Shown: in pieces, positions 26,843-35,024 of the stretch | How the letters are laid out: each line of letters starts with the position of its first letter | Position numbering within the stretch: the first letter of the stretch is position 1 | Assembly (NCBI RefSeq): GCF_017873135.1 | Contig: NZ_JAGGJV010000001.1 | Coordinates: forward strand, 868,001-932,000 | From: Rhizobium herbae | GTDB taxonomy: Bacteria > Pseudomonadota > Alphaproteobacteria > Rhizobiales > Rhizobiaceae | DNA length: 64,000 bases | Direction of reading: 5' to 3' | Program-made: the position numbers and the translations under genes | Notes under the pieces: generated by a model | Database searches by the model: none | The model's input: only the letters and a program-made list of their open reading frames with translations | Told to the model about the DNA's origin: nothing

Positions 26843-27166
26843 GATCAGAATTCTTCCCGGTTTCGGCGGAACCCGATGCCTTGGGCATGGACGACGCGAG
26901 GCTGCTAGAGGCGCCGGCCAGTTTGCCCCTCAAGAGGCCTGGCGGACGATGATGCGGGAGACCGGGCTGGATAAGAACCGGCGACGTCATGTCGGCAAAG
27001 AGATTCGTACTCCTTCACGCATTCCGAACATGGCAAACAGAAATTAAACATTTGCTAAAATGGCCGCTTAATTCTAACGGCGTCATGACCGGCGCCCCCC
27101 CAACCGGACCGCGAACGCATCGATTGCGGCTTTTCATATGGAAAGCCGAAGGGTATCATCGGCGCC
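26843..27166. other. Intergenic region between divergent cheW and the 52-aa gene
   Basis: About 320 bp. AT-rich stretch around 27040-27075 (cagaaattaaacatttgc) suggests promoter DNA for one or both flanking genes. No convincing frame or structured RNA seen. Confidence 0.4.
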
Positions 27167-27325
27167 ATGCAAGATGATGCCAGAAAGCACCCGCAACCGC
27201 TGATGATCATAGCCTTGGCCGGCGCGGGCTTTCTGTTGTTTTCCGCGGCCTTTCTCGGATGGATCGTCCAGGGGCCGGAGATGTTCCTGACAATGGCGGA
27301 AAACAGTCTCTCCTGGTGCTTCTGA
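27167..27325 (+). CDS. Small single-span membrane protein, 52 aa
   Basis: Frame from ATG 27167 to TGA 27325 encodes MQDDARKHPQPLMIIALAGA, a hydrophobic helix (about residues 12-34) and a periplasmic tail ending AENSLSWCF. The same layout, a short cytoplasmic head, one TM helix and a tail ending in a SWC-type motif, is what I recall for a small rhizobial membrane protein of unknown function found near such genes. Codon use is typical of the window. It precedes the SCO gene by about 100 bp and may share its transcript. Confidence 0.6.
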   Translation: MQDDARKHPQPLMIIALAGAGFLLFSAAFLGWIVQGPEMFLTMAENSLSWCF

Positions 27326-27427
27326 CCGGACCTGCCGCATTTTGACGCTGGCTGCGCGACCATTTGCAACGCCGGTGCCAAAGGGCTATCTGGTCATCGA
27401 GATTGGCGAACCGGACCGGACATCATC

Positions 27428-28027
27428 ATGAAAGCACTTCGCATCGTTCTTTGGGCGGCCGTCGCCGTGGTCGCAGCCGCACTCGGCTGGCTCAGCTACG
27501 AGATGACTACCTCCAAGGATCAGATCGCCGCCGGCCCGTTCGGCGTTCCCTTCGAACTCGTATCCCAGACCGGCCAGCCGATTTCCGAAAAGGCCTTCAC
27601 CGGCAAGCCGACGGCCCTGTTCTTCGGCTTCACCCATTGCCCGGAAGTTTGCCCGACGACCCTGTTCGAGTTGAACGGCTGGCTGGAAAAGGTCGATCCG
27701 GACGGCACCAAGCTGCAGGCCTATTTCATCAGCGTCGATCCGGAGCGCGACACGCCGGAAATTCTTGGCCAGTACGTCTCGAACGTCTCCAAGCGCATCA
27801 CCGGCATTTCCGGTCCGCCGGACAAGGTCATGGAGATGGTCAAGGGGTTCCGGGTCTATGCGAAGAAAGTTCCACTGGACGAAAAGAACCCGGGCGGCGA
27901 CTATACGATGGACCACACAGCGTCGGTTTTCCTGCTGGATGCCGAAGGCAAGTTCACCGGTACGATCGCCTATGGCGAGAACCCGGATACCGCTGTCAAG
28001 AAACTGGAAAACCTCACCAGGTCTTAA
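27428..28027 (+). CDS. SCO1/SenC family protein, cytochrome oxidase copper chaperone
   Basis: 199-aa membrane-anchored thioredoxin-fold protein. N-terminal anchor (about 4-22), then the SCO domain with the copper-binding CPEVC motif (C71 and C75 in FFGFTHCPEVCPTT) and the third ligand His163 in DYTMDHTASVFLLD. SCO proteins deliver copper to, or keep reduced, the CuA site of cytochrome c oxidase on the periplasmic side. All three ligands are present. Start ATG 27428. The oxidase genes are not in the window. Confidence 0.92.
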   Translation: MKALRIVLWAAVAVVAAALGWLSYEMTTSKDQIAAGPFGVPFELVSQTGQPISEKAFTGKPTALFFGFTHCPEVCPTTLFELNGWLEKVDPDGTKLQAYFISVDPERDTPEILGQYVSNVSKRITGISGPPDKVMEMVKGFRVYAKKVPLDEKNPGGDYTMDHTASVFLLDAEGKFTGTIAYGENPDTAVKKLENLTRS

Positions 28028-28119
28028 GGTGCCGACTTTGCTTTACGTTTGATCGGCAGGCATGCTAGAGCCGCGCAAGCCGTCCCAACGGCAAGCACTT
28101 GCCGACAAGGACAAAGACA

Positions 28120-28998
28120 TTGAGCGACCTGCGCCTCTTCATCACCACGACCGAGAAACTGTCCGAAGTCGCGCTCGACCTGATGACAGATGCCTTCGAG
28201 GATGAGGGCTACGCCATCGCCACGATGGAGATGGACGAGAAGAAGGACATCTGGGAAGCCTCGCTCTATCTCGACTTCGACGAGGAAGAGGCCATGCGCG
28301 AGCGCTTCGCCGCCGTCATCGCCGCGCAATTCCCGAATGCCAAGATCGAGCGGGAAATCATTCCGGATGTCGACTGGATTGCCAAGTCTCTGGAAGGCCT
28401 GTCGCCGGTGCGCGCCGGCCGTTTCCTCGTCCACGGTTCGCATGACCGCGACAAGGTCCGCCTCAACGATATCGCCATCGAGATCGACGCCGGCCAGGCC
28501 TTCGGCACCGGCCATCACGGCACGACGGCAGGGTGCCTCGAGGTCATCGAAACCGTCATGCGCGCCCGCAAGGTCCGCAATGCGCTCGATCTCGGCACCG
28601 GCAGCGGCGTGCTGGCGATTGCGGCGCGCAAGCTGAAGCCGGTTCCGGTGCTGGCAACCGACATCGACCCGATCGCCACCCGAGTCGCAGCCGAGAACGT
28701 CAAACGCAACGGCATCGCCACGGGTATCACAACAGTGACAGCCCCCGGCTTCCATTCGCCGGCCTTTGCCGCGCATGGACCTTTCGACCTGATCATCGCC
28801 AATATCCTCGCCCGCCCGCTGATCAGGATGGCGCCGCAGCTCGCCAGCCATCTGGCACCCGGCGGCTCGGTGATTCTCTCGGGAATTCTCGCGTCCCAGC
28901 GCTGGAAAGTGCTCTCGGCCTATAACGGCCAGCATCTGCGCCATGTGCGCACCATCTGGCGCAACGGCTGGGTGACGATCCATCTCGACCGCCCGTAA
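28120..28998 (+). CDS. prmA: Ribosomal protein L11 methyltransferase
   Basis: 292-aa PrmA. The N-terminal substrate-recognition domain (about 1-115) is followed by a class I SAM-dependent methyltransferase core with AFGTGHHGTT, LDLGTGSGVLAIAARKL (SAM site) and IIANILARPL (catalytic loop). It trimethylates ribosomal protein L11. I take the TTG at 28120 (MSDLRLFITTTEK) as start because it matches the usual N-terminus and lies behind AAGGAC; another TTG at 28099 is in frame. Followed by a clear terminator hairpin. Confidence 0.93.
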   Translation: MSDLRLFITTTEKLSEVALDLMTDAFEDEGYAIATMEMDEKKDIWEASLYLDFDEEEAMRERFAAVIAAQFPNAKIEREIIPDVDWIAKSLEGLSPVRAGRFLVHGSHDRDKVRLNDIAIEIDAGQAFGTGHHGTTAGCLEVIETVMRARKVRNALDLGTGSGVLAIAARKLKPVPVLATDIDPIATRVAAENVKRNGIATGITTVTAPGFHSPAFAAHGPFDLIIANILARPLIRMAPQLASHLAPGGSVILSGILASQRWKVLSAYNGQHLRHVRTIWRNGWVTIHLDRP

Positions 28999-29025
28999 GA
29001 GGCGGCGTTTTCTAAAGGCCTGAAA

Positions 29026-29204
29026 AGGAAAAACCCGCCTGTCCGTCATGGACAAGCGGGTTTTCTAAACAAAGGCGATGCCGAAGCATCGCCCGCTGAC
29101 CGGCAAGCCGGTCATGTCCGCGAGCTTGAGGAGGAGGAGCGCTCAAGCGGACTCTTCACAGTCTGAAATTGGCCACCCGGAGGGAGGAGGAGAAGGATGA
29201 CCAA
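29026..29204 (-). ncRNA. Candidate trans-acting small RNA, CCUCCUCCC (cuckoo/alpha-r14-like) type
   Basis: Read on the minus strand this gap folds into a chain of hairpins. H1: 10-bp stem (29195-29204 with 29169-29178, two G-U pairs) whose 16-nt loop contains CCTCCTCCC. H2: 29116-29152, stem CTTGAG/CTCAAG plus GTCCG/CGGAC, loop CGCTCCTCCTC. H3: GACCGG/CCGGTC (29098-29113). H4: an 8-bp stem with a C(UUCG)G tetraloop (29074-29093). Then a terminator with TTTTT (29030-29064). CCUCC-rich hairpin loops that can pair with ribosome binding sites define a known family of alphaproteobacterial sRNAs. The 5' end and promoter are not located. Confidence 0.65.
29030..29064. terminator. Bidirectional terminator between prmA and the small RNA
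   Basis: AAAACCCGC (29030-29038) pairs with GCGGGTTTT (29056-29064); inside, TGTCC/GGACA extends the stem around a 5-nt loop with one mismatch. Plus strand ends in TTTT (prmA), minus strand in TTTTTCCTTTT (small RNA), so the minus direction is the stronger one. Confidence 0.85.
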
Positions 29205-29384
29205 CCATGTTCAGACCGTGCAGCTCTTGCCATCTGGCATTCGCATGAACAACAGATTTGCGTCCGTGTTCGTTGAGCGGGTTTATAGACTATTTTTGAA
29301 ACGCGGCTAGGTGCATTGCAGCATGGGTGCCATGCGCATGGCGCATAAGTATGATAAATGTGACAGTGAGACCCGGGAGGCGAG

Positions 29385-29918
29385 ATGCTGGCGATAATCA
29401 TACCTCTCATCTGCCTCGGGCTGATCGTCTGGGTGCTGGGCACCGTTCTCTGGTCGATGCGCGGCGACAAAAAGCAAAGCCAGCCAGAATGGCCGCCCTA
29501 CCCGCTGGTTAACGCCTCGGAAGAAGAAATGCGGCGGCGGCACCTCGAATGCCGGGACCGCCTCAGTCACGCGACATTCGGCACGAAGCTGGCGCGCGAC
29601 CTCTATCGGAAGCTGATGACCTGCGAACAGGGTTCTGGGCTGATCCATGAATTCCACCGGGACTATTGCGGACATGGACTGATCCGCACCGGCAATGCAA
29701 TCACGCTGCGCGAGATCTACGACGGTGGCCACAATGTCGGCGACCCCATCGCCAACTGGGAGAAAGAAGCAGACTTCGTCGCCTTCTTCGCGCGGCAATC
29801 GGATTTCACCTGCAGCGGCTGGGACCCGAACGAGCCGGTGTTCTTTACCGACGACCAATGGGCGCAGAACAACCAGCGGCTGACCCGGGATGTCATCCGG
29901 AAATTCGTCAAAGGCTGA
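29385..29918 (+). CDS. Hypothetical membrane-anchored protein, 177 aa
   Basis: 177-aa protein with one N-terminal TM helix (about 2-24, LAIIIPLICLGLIVWVLG) and a soluble domain I do not recognise. The soluble part is rich in aromatic and charged residues and carries Cys at 56, 79 and 94 and 142 approximately, with GHGLIRTGNAITLREIYDGG in the middle. It starts at ATG 29385 with GGAGGCGAG just upstream, a strong site that supports real expression. It is flanked by the small RNA (divergent) and the aminopeptidase P gene (139 bp downstream). Function unknown. Confidence 0.75.
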   Translation: MLAIIIPLICLGLIVWVLGTVLWSMRGDKKQSQPEWPPYPLVNASEEEMRRRHLECRDRLSHATFGTKLARDLYRKLMTCEQGSGLIHEFHRDYCGHGLIRTGNAITLREIYDGGHNVGDPIANWEKEADFVAFFARQSDFTCSGWDPNEPVFFTDDQWAQNNQRLTRDVIRKFVKG

Positions 29919-30057
29919 GCAAGCAGGTTTAAGTCAGAAAGACGGGCTTTCGCAGCGCTCGCTGTTTCCGCTAGAGTGCACGCATCCGTTCAGGAATCGG
30001 TCTCCTTCGCACAGCGCGACCCCGGCCACCGGCTCCTTCCCATCGCAGGAAAATCAG

Positions 30058-31893
30058 ATGTTCCAGTCCTTTGAAGTCACCTCCACTCCGCAGTTCGGCA
30101 AGGAACGCGTCGATGCGTTGCGCGCCGCCCTTCAAGCACTCGATGTCGATGGCTTTCTCGTGCCCCGCGCCGATGAATACCAGGGCGAATACGTGCCCGC
30201 GTCGGCCGAGCGGCTGTCCTGGCTTTCCGGCTTTACCGGCTCGGCCGGCATTGCTCTGGTGACGCAGAGTCAGGCGATTGTCTTTGTGGATGGCCGCTAC
30301 GTCACCCAGCTCAAAGAGCAGGTCGACGGCACCGTATTCACCGGAGGCGACCTCGTCGGAGAACCGCCGCATCTCTGGCTGGAACACAATGGTAAAAAGG
30401 GCTTCCGCCTCGGCATCGATCCCTGGCTGCATACGGGCGCGGAAGTCCGCAAGCTGGAGAAAGCCCTGCAAGGGCTGGGCGGCGCGCTGGTCTTCCTCGA
30501 CCACAATCCGCTCGACCGCCTGTGGGAAAACAGACCGGCGGCCCCGCTCGGCCGGGTCAAGATCCAGCCGCTCGATCATTCCGGTCTTCTTGCCAGGGAC
30601 AAGATCGCGACCATGGCAGAAGAGATCGCCAAAGCGGGCGCCGATGCCGTTGTCCTGACCGATCCCTCGTCGATTGCCTGGACGTTCAACATCCGCGGCA
30701 GCGATGTGCCGCATACGCCGCATCCGCTCGCCCGCGCCGTCGTCCATGCCGACGGCAAGGCCGAGCTGTTTCTCGACAAGCGCAAGGCCGGCATCGAGGA
30801 GGAAGCCTATCTCACCCAGCTTTCCAGTCTCGAAGCGCCCGCCTCCTTCGAGGACCGGATCGCGGCCCTCGGCGCAACCGGGGCGAAGATCATGATCGAT
30901 CCGGATCATGCGCCCTTCGCGCTGGCCGAGCGCATCCGCTTGAGCGGCGGCACCGTGATCGAGGCGATCGATCCGGCCCGCCTGCCCCGCGCCCGCAAGA
31001 ACGCGGCGGAGCTGGAAGGCTCCGCCCGCGCCCATCTGCAGGACGGCGTGGCGATGGTCGAGTTCCTCGCCTGGCTCGACAGCACGCAACCTGAAACGGT
31101 CACCGAAATTGCCGCCGTCGAAAAACTCGAGGCCTGCCGGGCCAATGTCGGCCAACGCATGCAGAATCCGCTCAAGGACATTTCCTTCGACACGATTTCC
31201 GGCGCCGGCGAACACGCGGCGATCATGCATTACCGTGTGACGAGCGAAAGCGACCTGACCATTGCCGACGGCACGATGTTCCTGATCGATTCCGGCGGCC
31301 AGTACATCAACGGCACAACGGATATCACCCGCACCGTCGCGATCGGCACAGTGCCGGAGGAACAGCGGCGTTTCTTCACGCTGGTGCTGAAGGGCATGAT
31401 CGCCATCAGCGTCGCTCGCTTCCCGAAAGGCTCGCGCGGTGTCGATCTCGATCCGCTGGCCCGCATCGCGCTCTGGAAGGCCGGCGCCGATTTCGCCCAC
31501 GGCACCGGTCACGGCGTCGGCTCCTACCTGTCGGTGCATGAGGGACCGCAGCGCATATCGCGCGCCTCGATGCAGGAACTTTTGCCCGGCATGATCCTCT
31601 CGAACGAGCCCGGCTACTACCGCCCCGGCGCTTTCGGCATCCGTATCGAGAACCTCGTGCATGTGCTGGAGGCGAGCGAGATCGCAGGCGGCGATCTGCC
31701 GATGCTCGGTTTCGAAACGCTGACATTCTGCCCGATCGACCGGCGTCTGGTGATCACCAGCCTGCTGACGGATGAGGAGCTGGATTGGCTGAACGCCTAT
31801 CATGCAGCGACGCAGGAGAAGCTGCTGCCCTTGATTTCGGATGAGACGGTGCTGGAGTGGTTGAAAACGGCGACGGAACCGCTGGGGCGCTGA
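30058..31893 (+). CDS. pepP: Xaa-Pro aminopeptidase (M24 family)
   Basis: 611-aa large-type aminopeptidase P. Two N-terminal creatinase-like domains (about 1-320) precede the M24 pita-bread catalytic domain (about 320-540). Metal ligands are all visible: the two Asp in LIDSGGQYINGTTDITRT, His in HGTGHGVGSYLSVHEGP, Glu in LSNEPGYY and Glu in RIENLVHV. A small C-terminal domain follows, as in bacterial/eukaryotic XPNPEP1-type enzymes. It removes N-terminal residues before proline in the cytoplasm. Start at ATG 30058 with GCAGGAAAA upstream. Confidence 0.92.
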   Translation: MFQSFEVTSTPQFGKERVDALRAALQALDVDGFLVPRADEYQGEYVPASAERLSWLSGFTGSAGIALVTQSQAIVFVDGRYVTQLKEQVDGTVFTGGDLVGEPPHLWLEHNGKKGFRLGIDPWLHTGAEVRKLEKALQGLGGALVFLDHNPLDRLWENRPAAPLGRVKIQPLDHSGLLARDKIATMAEEIAKAGADAVVLTDPSSIAWTFNIRGSDVPHTPHPLARAVVHADGKAELFLDKRKAGIEEEAYLTQLSSLEAPASFEDRIAALGATGAKIMIDPDHAPFALAERIRLSGGTVIEAIDPARLPRARKNAAELEGSARAHLQDGVAMVEFLAWLDSTQPETVTEIAAVEKLEACRANVGQRMQNPLKDISFDTISGAGEHAAIMHYRVTSESDLTIADGTMFLIDSGGQYINGTTDITRTVAIGTVPEEQRRFFTLVLKGMIAISVARFPKGSRGVDLDPLARIALWKAGADFAHGTGHGVGSYLSVHEGPQRISRASMQELLPGMILSNEPGYYRPGAFGIRIENLVHVLEASEIAGGDLPMLGFETLTFCPIDRRLVITSLLTDEELDWLNAYHAATQEKLLPLISDETVLEWLKTATEPLGR

Positions 31894-31898
31894 GGTGA

Positions 31899-31922
31899 TG
31901 CCCGCTCCTAACGGAGCGGGCA
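31899..31922. terminator. Hairpin between convergent pepP and azlD
   Basis: TGCCCGCTCC (31899-31908) and its complement (31913-31922) form a perfect 10-bp stem with a 4-nt loop, located between two converging genes. No long T run on either side, so a moderate candidate for a shared terminator. Confidence 0.55.
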
Positions 31923-31927
31923 ATAGC

Positions 31928-32239
31928 CTATATCACAACATGGCGGATCGCCATGACGACGAGCCAGCCGACGAGCAACATCCAGAGTGACGAGAAGCGC
32001 AGGCCCACCGCCAGCGCAACGAGCATGGCCGCTGCCACGTCCCAGCCGCCGGAGATGAAGGCGGGCGCGACCAGTGTCGAGAGCACGGCGGCGGGCACCG
32101 CGTTCAGCGCCGCTTTCATGCGCGGCGGGATGCGCTTCATCTGCGTGATCATCACGTAACCGCCGATGCGGGTGAGGAATGTCGCAAGCGCCGCGGCGAG
32201 GATGATGTAGATCAGGTGCATGTGTTCCGCGCTGTCCAT
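31928..32239 (-). CDS. azlD: AzlD family branched-chain amino acid export subunit
   Basis: 103-aa protein with four predicted TM helices and the AzlD signature around LATFLTRIGGYVMI and NAVPAAVLSTLVAPAFISGG. AzlD works with AzlC as a two-component inner-membrane exporter for branched-chain amino acids or analogues. ATG at 32239, 2 bp after the azlC stop, so the two are co-translated. Confidence 0.9.
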   Translation of the reverse strand: MDSAEHMHLIYIILAAALATFLTRIGGYVMITQMKRIPPRMKAALNAVPAAVLSTLVAPAFISGGWDVAAAMLVALAVGLRFSSLWMLLVGWLVVMAIRHVVI

Positions 32240-32241
32240 GA

Positions 32242-32958
32242 TCAGACCTCGTGTTCCAGAGTGACCGGTTCCTCGTGCCGTTTCGACAGCGGCAGGCAGG
32301 CGGCAAGCAGGATGCCGGCAATGGCGCCGATGCTCACGTGCCAGGGCGACCCGACGACATGCAGGGCCGCGATCGAGGCCAGCGAACTGACGGCAACGAC
32401 TGGCAGCCAGTTGTCGCGCTGGCGGAAACCGAGAACGAGCCCCATGAAGTAGATCGGCAACAGTACATCGAGCCCGATGGCACGCGGATCGCCGATCATC
32501 TGGCCGAAGATCGCCCCAAGCATGGTCATGAACTGCCAGGGCAGATAGATGATCATTGCAAAGCCGAGATACCAGGCGAACGTCACGGGCTCGCCGCGTT
32601 CGGCCCGCTTCTCGGTTTCGGCATATTGCGGGTCGACCAGCAGGAAGAAGGTGAAGAACTTCTGTACGGCGGAGAAATGGCGGATATGTCGGGCGATCGA
32701 TGCCGAATAGAGGATATGGCGAAAGTTCACAGCGAAGACCGACAGCACGATCAGCCACGGCTGGACGTTGTGGCCGAACAGCTCGATGCCGACCATCTGG
32801 CTGGCGCCGGCATAGACCGTGGCGCTCATGAAGACCGCGTCGAAAACCGAAAATCCGTTATCGACCGCCAGCGCACCGAACAGCGCCCCGAACGGTGAAG
32901 CCGACACCATGACGGGAAAACCGCCGCGAATGCCCTGCCAGAAATCGTCTTTTGTCAT
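32242..32958 (-). CDS. azlC: AzlC family branched-chain amino acid exporter
   Basis: 238-aa integral membrane protein matching AzlC/YgaZ: GGFPVMVSASPFGALFGALA, FMSATVYAGASQMVGIELFG and VNFRHILYSASIARHI are family motifs. About six TM helices. It is the large subunit of the AzlCD exporter. I begin at ATG 32958 (MTKDDFWQGIRGG); the longer frame adds residues without family similarity. It forms an operon with azlD. Confidence 0.91.
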   Translation of the reverse strand: MTKDDFWQGIRGGFPVMVSASPFGALFGALAVDNGFSVFDAVFMSATVYAGASQMVGIELFGHNVQPWLIVLSVFAVNFRHILYSASIARHIRHFSAVQKFFTFFLLVDPQYAETEKRAERGEPVTFAWYLGFAMIIYLPWQFMTMLGAIFGQMIGDPRAIGLDVLLPIYFMGLVLGFRQRDNWLPVVAVSSLASIAALHVVGSPWHVSIGAIAGILLAACLPLSKRHEEPVTLEHEV

Positions 32959-33124
32959 GAAGGAAACTTTCCGGAGCGAGGGCCAAAGGCCAAACAACGC
33001 TTCCCCAGATTGTGCGAGACATGGAACGCACAGATAGGCCGCGACCGGCACGCGAACAATTCAATAAGATTGATGCAGCGATCCGAATTTCTGATCGAAC
33101 TCCGGATCGCTGCGTAATCTGAGG

Positions 33125-33952
33125 TCAAGCCTTGGGCTTCACCTGAAACGTATGCTCGATGCCGGGGAAGGTCCGGGCCTTGACTTCGTTGGCATAGGCT
33201 TCGAAAGCGGCCGAGATCTGCGGTGCGAGTTCGGCGAAATGCTTGACGAAGCGTGGCTTGAAATCGCTGAAGAGCCCAAGAATATCGTCCGACACCAGGA
33301 TCTGGCCATCACAGGCCGGCGACGCGCCGATGCCGATGGTGGGCGCGCGCAGCGTTTCGGAAATTTCGCGCGCCAGCGGCTCGATCGTGCCTTCGATGAC
33401 AATGGCAAAGGCGCCGGCATCATCGATCGCCTTGGCGTCGCGCCTGATCTTGGCGGCTTCCTTCTCGCTGCGGCCGAGCGAACGATAACCACCCAGCGTA
33501 TTGACGAGCTGCGGCATCAGGCCGACATGGCCAAGCACCGGAATGCCGCGCTGGGTGAGAAAATCGACCGTCTCGGCCATCTCGGCTCCGCCTTCGAGCT
33601 TGACCGCGCTGCAGCCGGTTTCCTTCAGGATGCGGGCGGCGCTGTTAAAAGCCTGCTCCTTCGATTCCTGGTAGGAGCCGAACGGCAGGTCGACAACGAC
33701 GCAGGCCTTTTCCGAGCCGCGCATGACCGCCTGTCCGTGGGCGATCATCATGTCAAGCGTGACGCCGACGGTCGAATCCAGACCGTAGAGCACCATGCCG
33801 AGCGAATCTCCGACCAGCATGAAATCGACATGCGGGTCGAGAAGGCGGGCAATCGGCGTGGTGTAGGCCGTCAGGCTGACGATCGGACGCTCGCCCTTCA
33901 GCGCCTCGATATTGCCGGGGCTCAGGCGCCGCTTTACTGCCTGTACACTCAT
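33125..33952 (-). CDS. panB: 3-methyl-2-oxobutanoate hydroxymethyltransferase
   Basis: 275-aa PanB, first enzyme of pantothenate synthesis: transfers a hydroxymethyl group from methylene-tetrahydrofolate to 2-oxoisovalerate, giving ketopantoate. Visible motifs: [20 protein letters not shown], the metal-binding [23 protein letters not shown] and [11 protein letters not shown] at 33952; a GTG at 33958 overlapping the panC stop (GTGA) is an alternative start. Translationally coupled to panC upstream. Confidence 0.94.
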   Translation of the reverse strand: MSVQAVKRRLSPGNIEALKGERPIVSLTAYTTPIARLLDPHVDFMLVGDSLGMVLYGLDSTVGVTLDMMIAHGQAVMRGSEKACVVVDLPFGSYQESKEQAFNSAARILKETGCSAVKLEGGAEMAETVDFLTQRGIPVLGHVGLMPQLVNTLGGYRSLGRSEKEAAKIRRDAKAIDDAGAFAIVIEGTIEPLAREISETLRAPTIGIGASPACDGQILVSDDILGLFSDFKPRFVKHFAELAPQISAAFEAYANEVKARTFPGIEHTFQVKPKA

Positions 33953-33954
33953 GC

Positions 33955-34830
33955 TCACGCCACCTTTGAAAATTTTGCGGTTTTTGGGCTGAAAACCCTG
34001 TTATCGAGCAGCTTCGTGCTCCCGAAGCGGATAAAAAGCAACAGAAGAACCGGTTTTTCGCCGATTTCCGTCAATTCATGCAGTGTTTCCGGATCGCGCA
34101 GCGCGACCACTTCGGGCTTTGCCAGCGGCTCGGAAGCGATGAAGTCAATGATCGCTTTTTCAAGCTCCACCACATTCGTCAGGCCGCCGGCAATCAAGCG
34201 TTCAGCCTCATCGAGCGCCCTGGGCACAATCGCTGCGGCAGCCCGCTCCGCCGGTGTCAGGTAGACGTTGCGCGAGGAACAGGCGAGGCCGTCAGCCTCG
34301 CGCACCGTCGCAACGCCGACCACCTCGACCGGCTGCGCCAGATCCCCCACCATGCGGCGGATGATCTGCAATTGCTGGAAGTCCTTCTCGCCGAAATAGG
34401 CGCGGTCCGGCTGGACGATATTGAAGAGTTTGGTGACGACGGTGGCGACGCCGGCGAAATGACCGGGACGAACCGAGCCTTCAAGCTCGCTGCCGAGCGT
34501 CGGCACGTCGACCACGGTTTGCATAGGATGCGGATACATGTCCGAAACCCCGGGAGCGAAGAGGAAATCGGCCCCGCCTTCGATCAGCATCGCCTGGTCG
34601 CGGGCAAGATCGCGCGGATATTTCGTCAGGTCCTCATGGGCGCCGAACTGCAAGGGATTGACGAACAGGCTAACGACGACGATGTCGTTAGCGGCGCGCG
34701 CCCGGGCAACCAGTTCCATGTGGCCGACATGCAGGTAACCCATGGTCGGCACCAGGCCGATGGTCTTGCCGGCACGGCGGTATTCGGCCAGACGCGCGCG
34801 CAGCTCTGCAATGGTGGTGATCGTTTCCAT
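33955..34830 (-). CDS. panC: Pantothenate synthetase (pantoate-beta-alanine ligase)
   Basis: 291-aa PanC, joining pantoate and beta-alanine with ATP. Motifs: [20 protein letters not shown] (HxGH nucleotidyl-transferase signature), [37 protein letters not shown] and the KMSKS-like [12 protein letters not shown]. Start ATG 34830 behind GGAGGATCCCGAG. First gene of panC-panB; its stop overlaps panB, so both steps of ketopantoate use are co-expressed. Confidence 0.95.
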   Translation of the reverse strand: METITTIAELRARLAEYRRAGKTIGLVPTMGYLHVGHMELVARARAANDIVVVSLFVNPLQFGAHEDLTKYPRDLARDQAMLIEGGADFLFAPGVSDMYPHPMQTVVDVPTLGSELEGSVRPGHFAGVATVVTKLFNIVQPDRAYFGEKDFQQLQIIRRMVGDLAQPVEVVGVATVREADGLACSSRNVYLTPAERAAAAIVPRALDEAERLIAGGLTNVVELEKAIIDFIASEPLAKPEVVALRDPETLHELTEIGEKPVLLLLFIRFGSTKLLDNRVFSPKTAKFSKVA

Positions 34831-34992
34831 CTCGGGATCCTCCAATCCGCAAGCTTGCCGCCTTGTCCACGACGGCTGGCCCTGCCGGTTTTTCATGAGA
34901 AAGTGTCCGCACGAAACCCGGCGCGGTTTCCTAACGTGTGCGGTGCAAAAAGACAATTCAAGAATCGAAGGCAGGAATTGTCAGTCCGGACA

Positions 34993-35019
34993 TCGGGTTC
35001 CGGGCAGGCCGGAACCCGA
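34993..35019 (-). terminator. Candidate terminator after the FAH-family gene
   Basis: TCGGGTTCCG (34993-35002) and CGGAACCCGA (35010-35019) form a perfect 10-bp stem with a 7-nt loop, 5 bp after the stop codon on the minus strand. No T run, so a moderate candidate. Confidence 0.5.
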
Positions 35020-35024
35020 CACCG

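Noticed and set aside
29197-29310. 37-codon plus-strand frame behind a striking GGAGGGAGGAGG site
   Set aside because: The purine run is the complement of the CCUCCUCCC loop of the proposed minus-strand small RNA, which explains it better; the peptide has no recognisable features.
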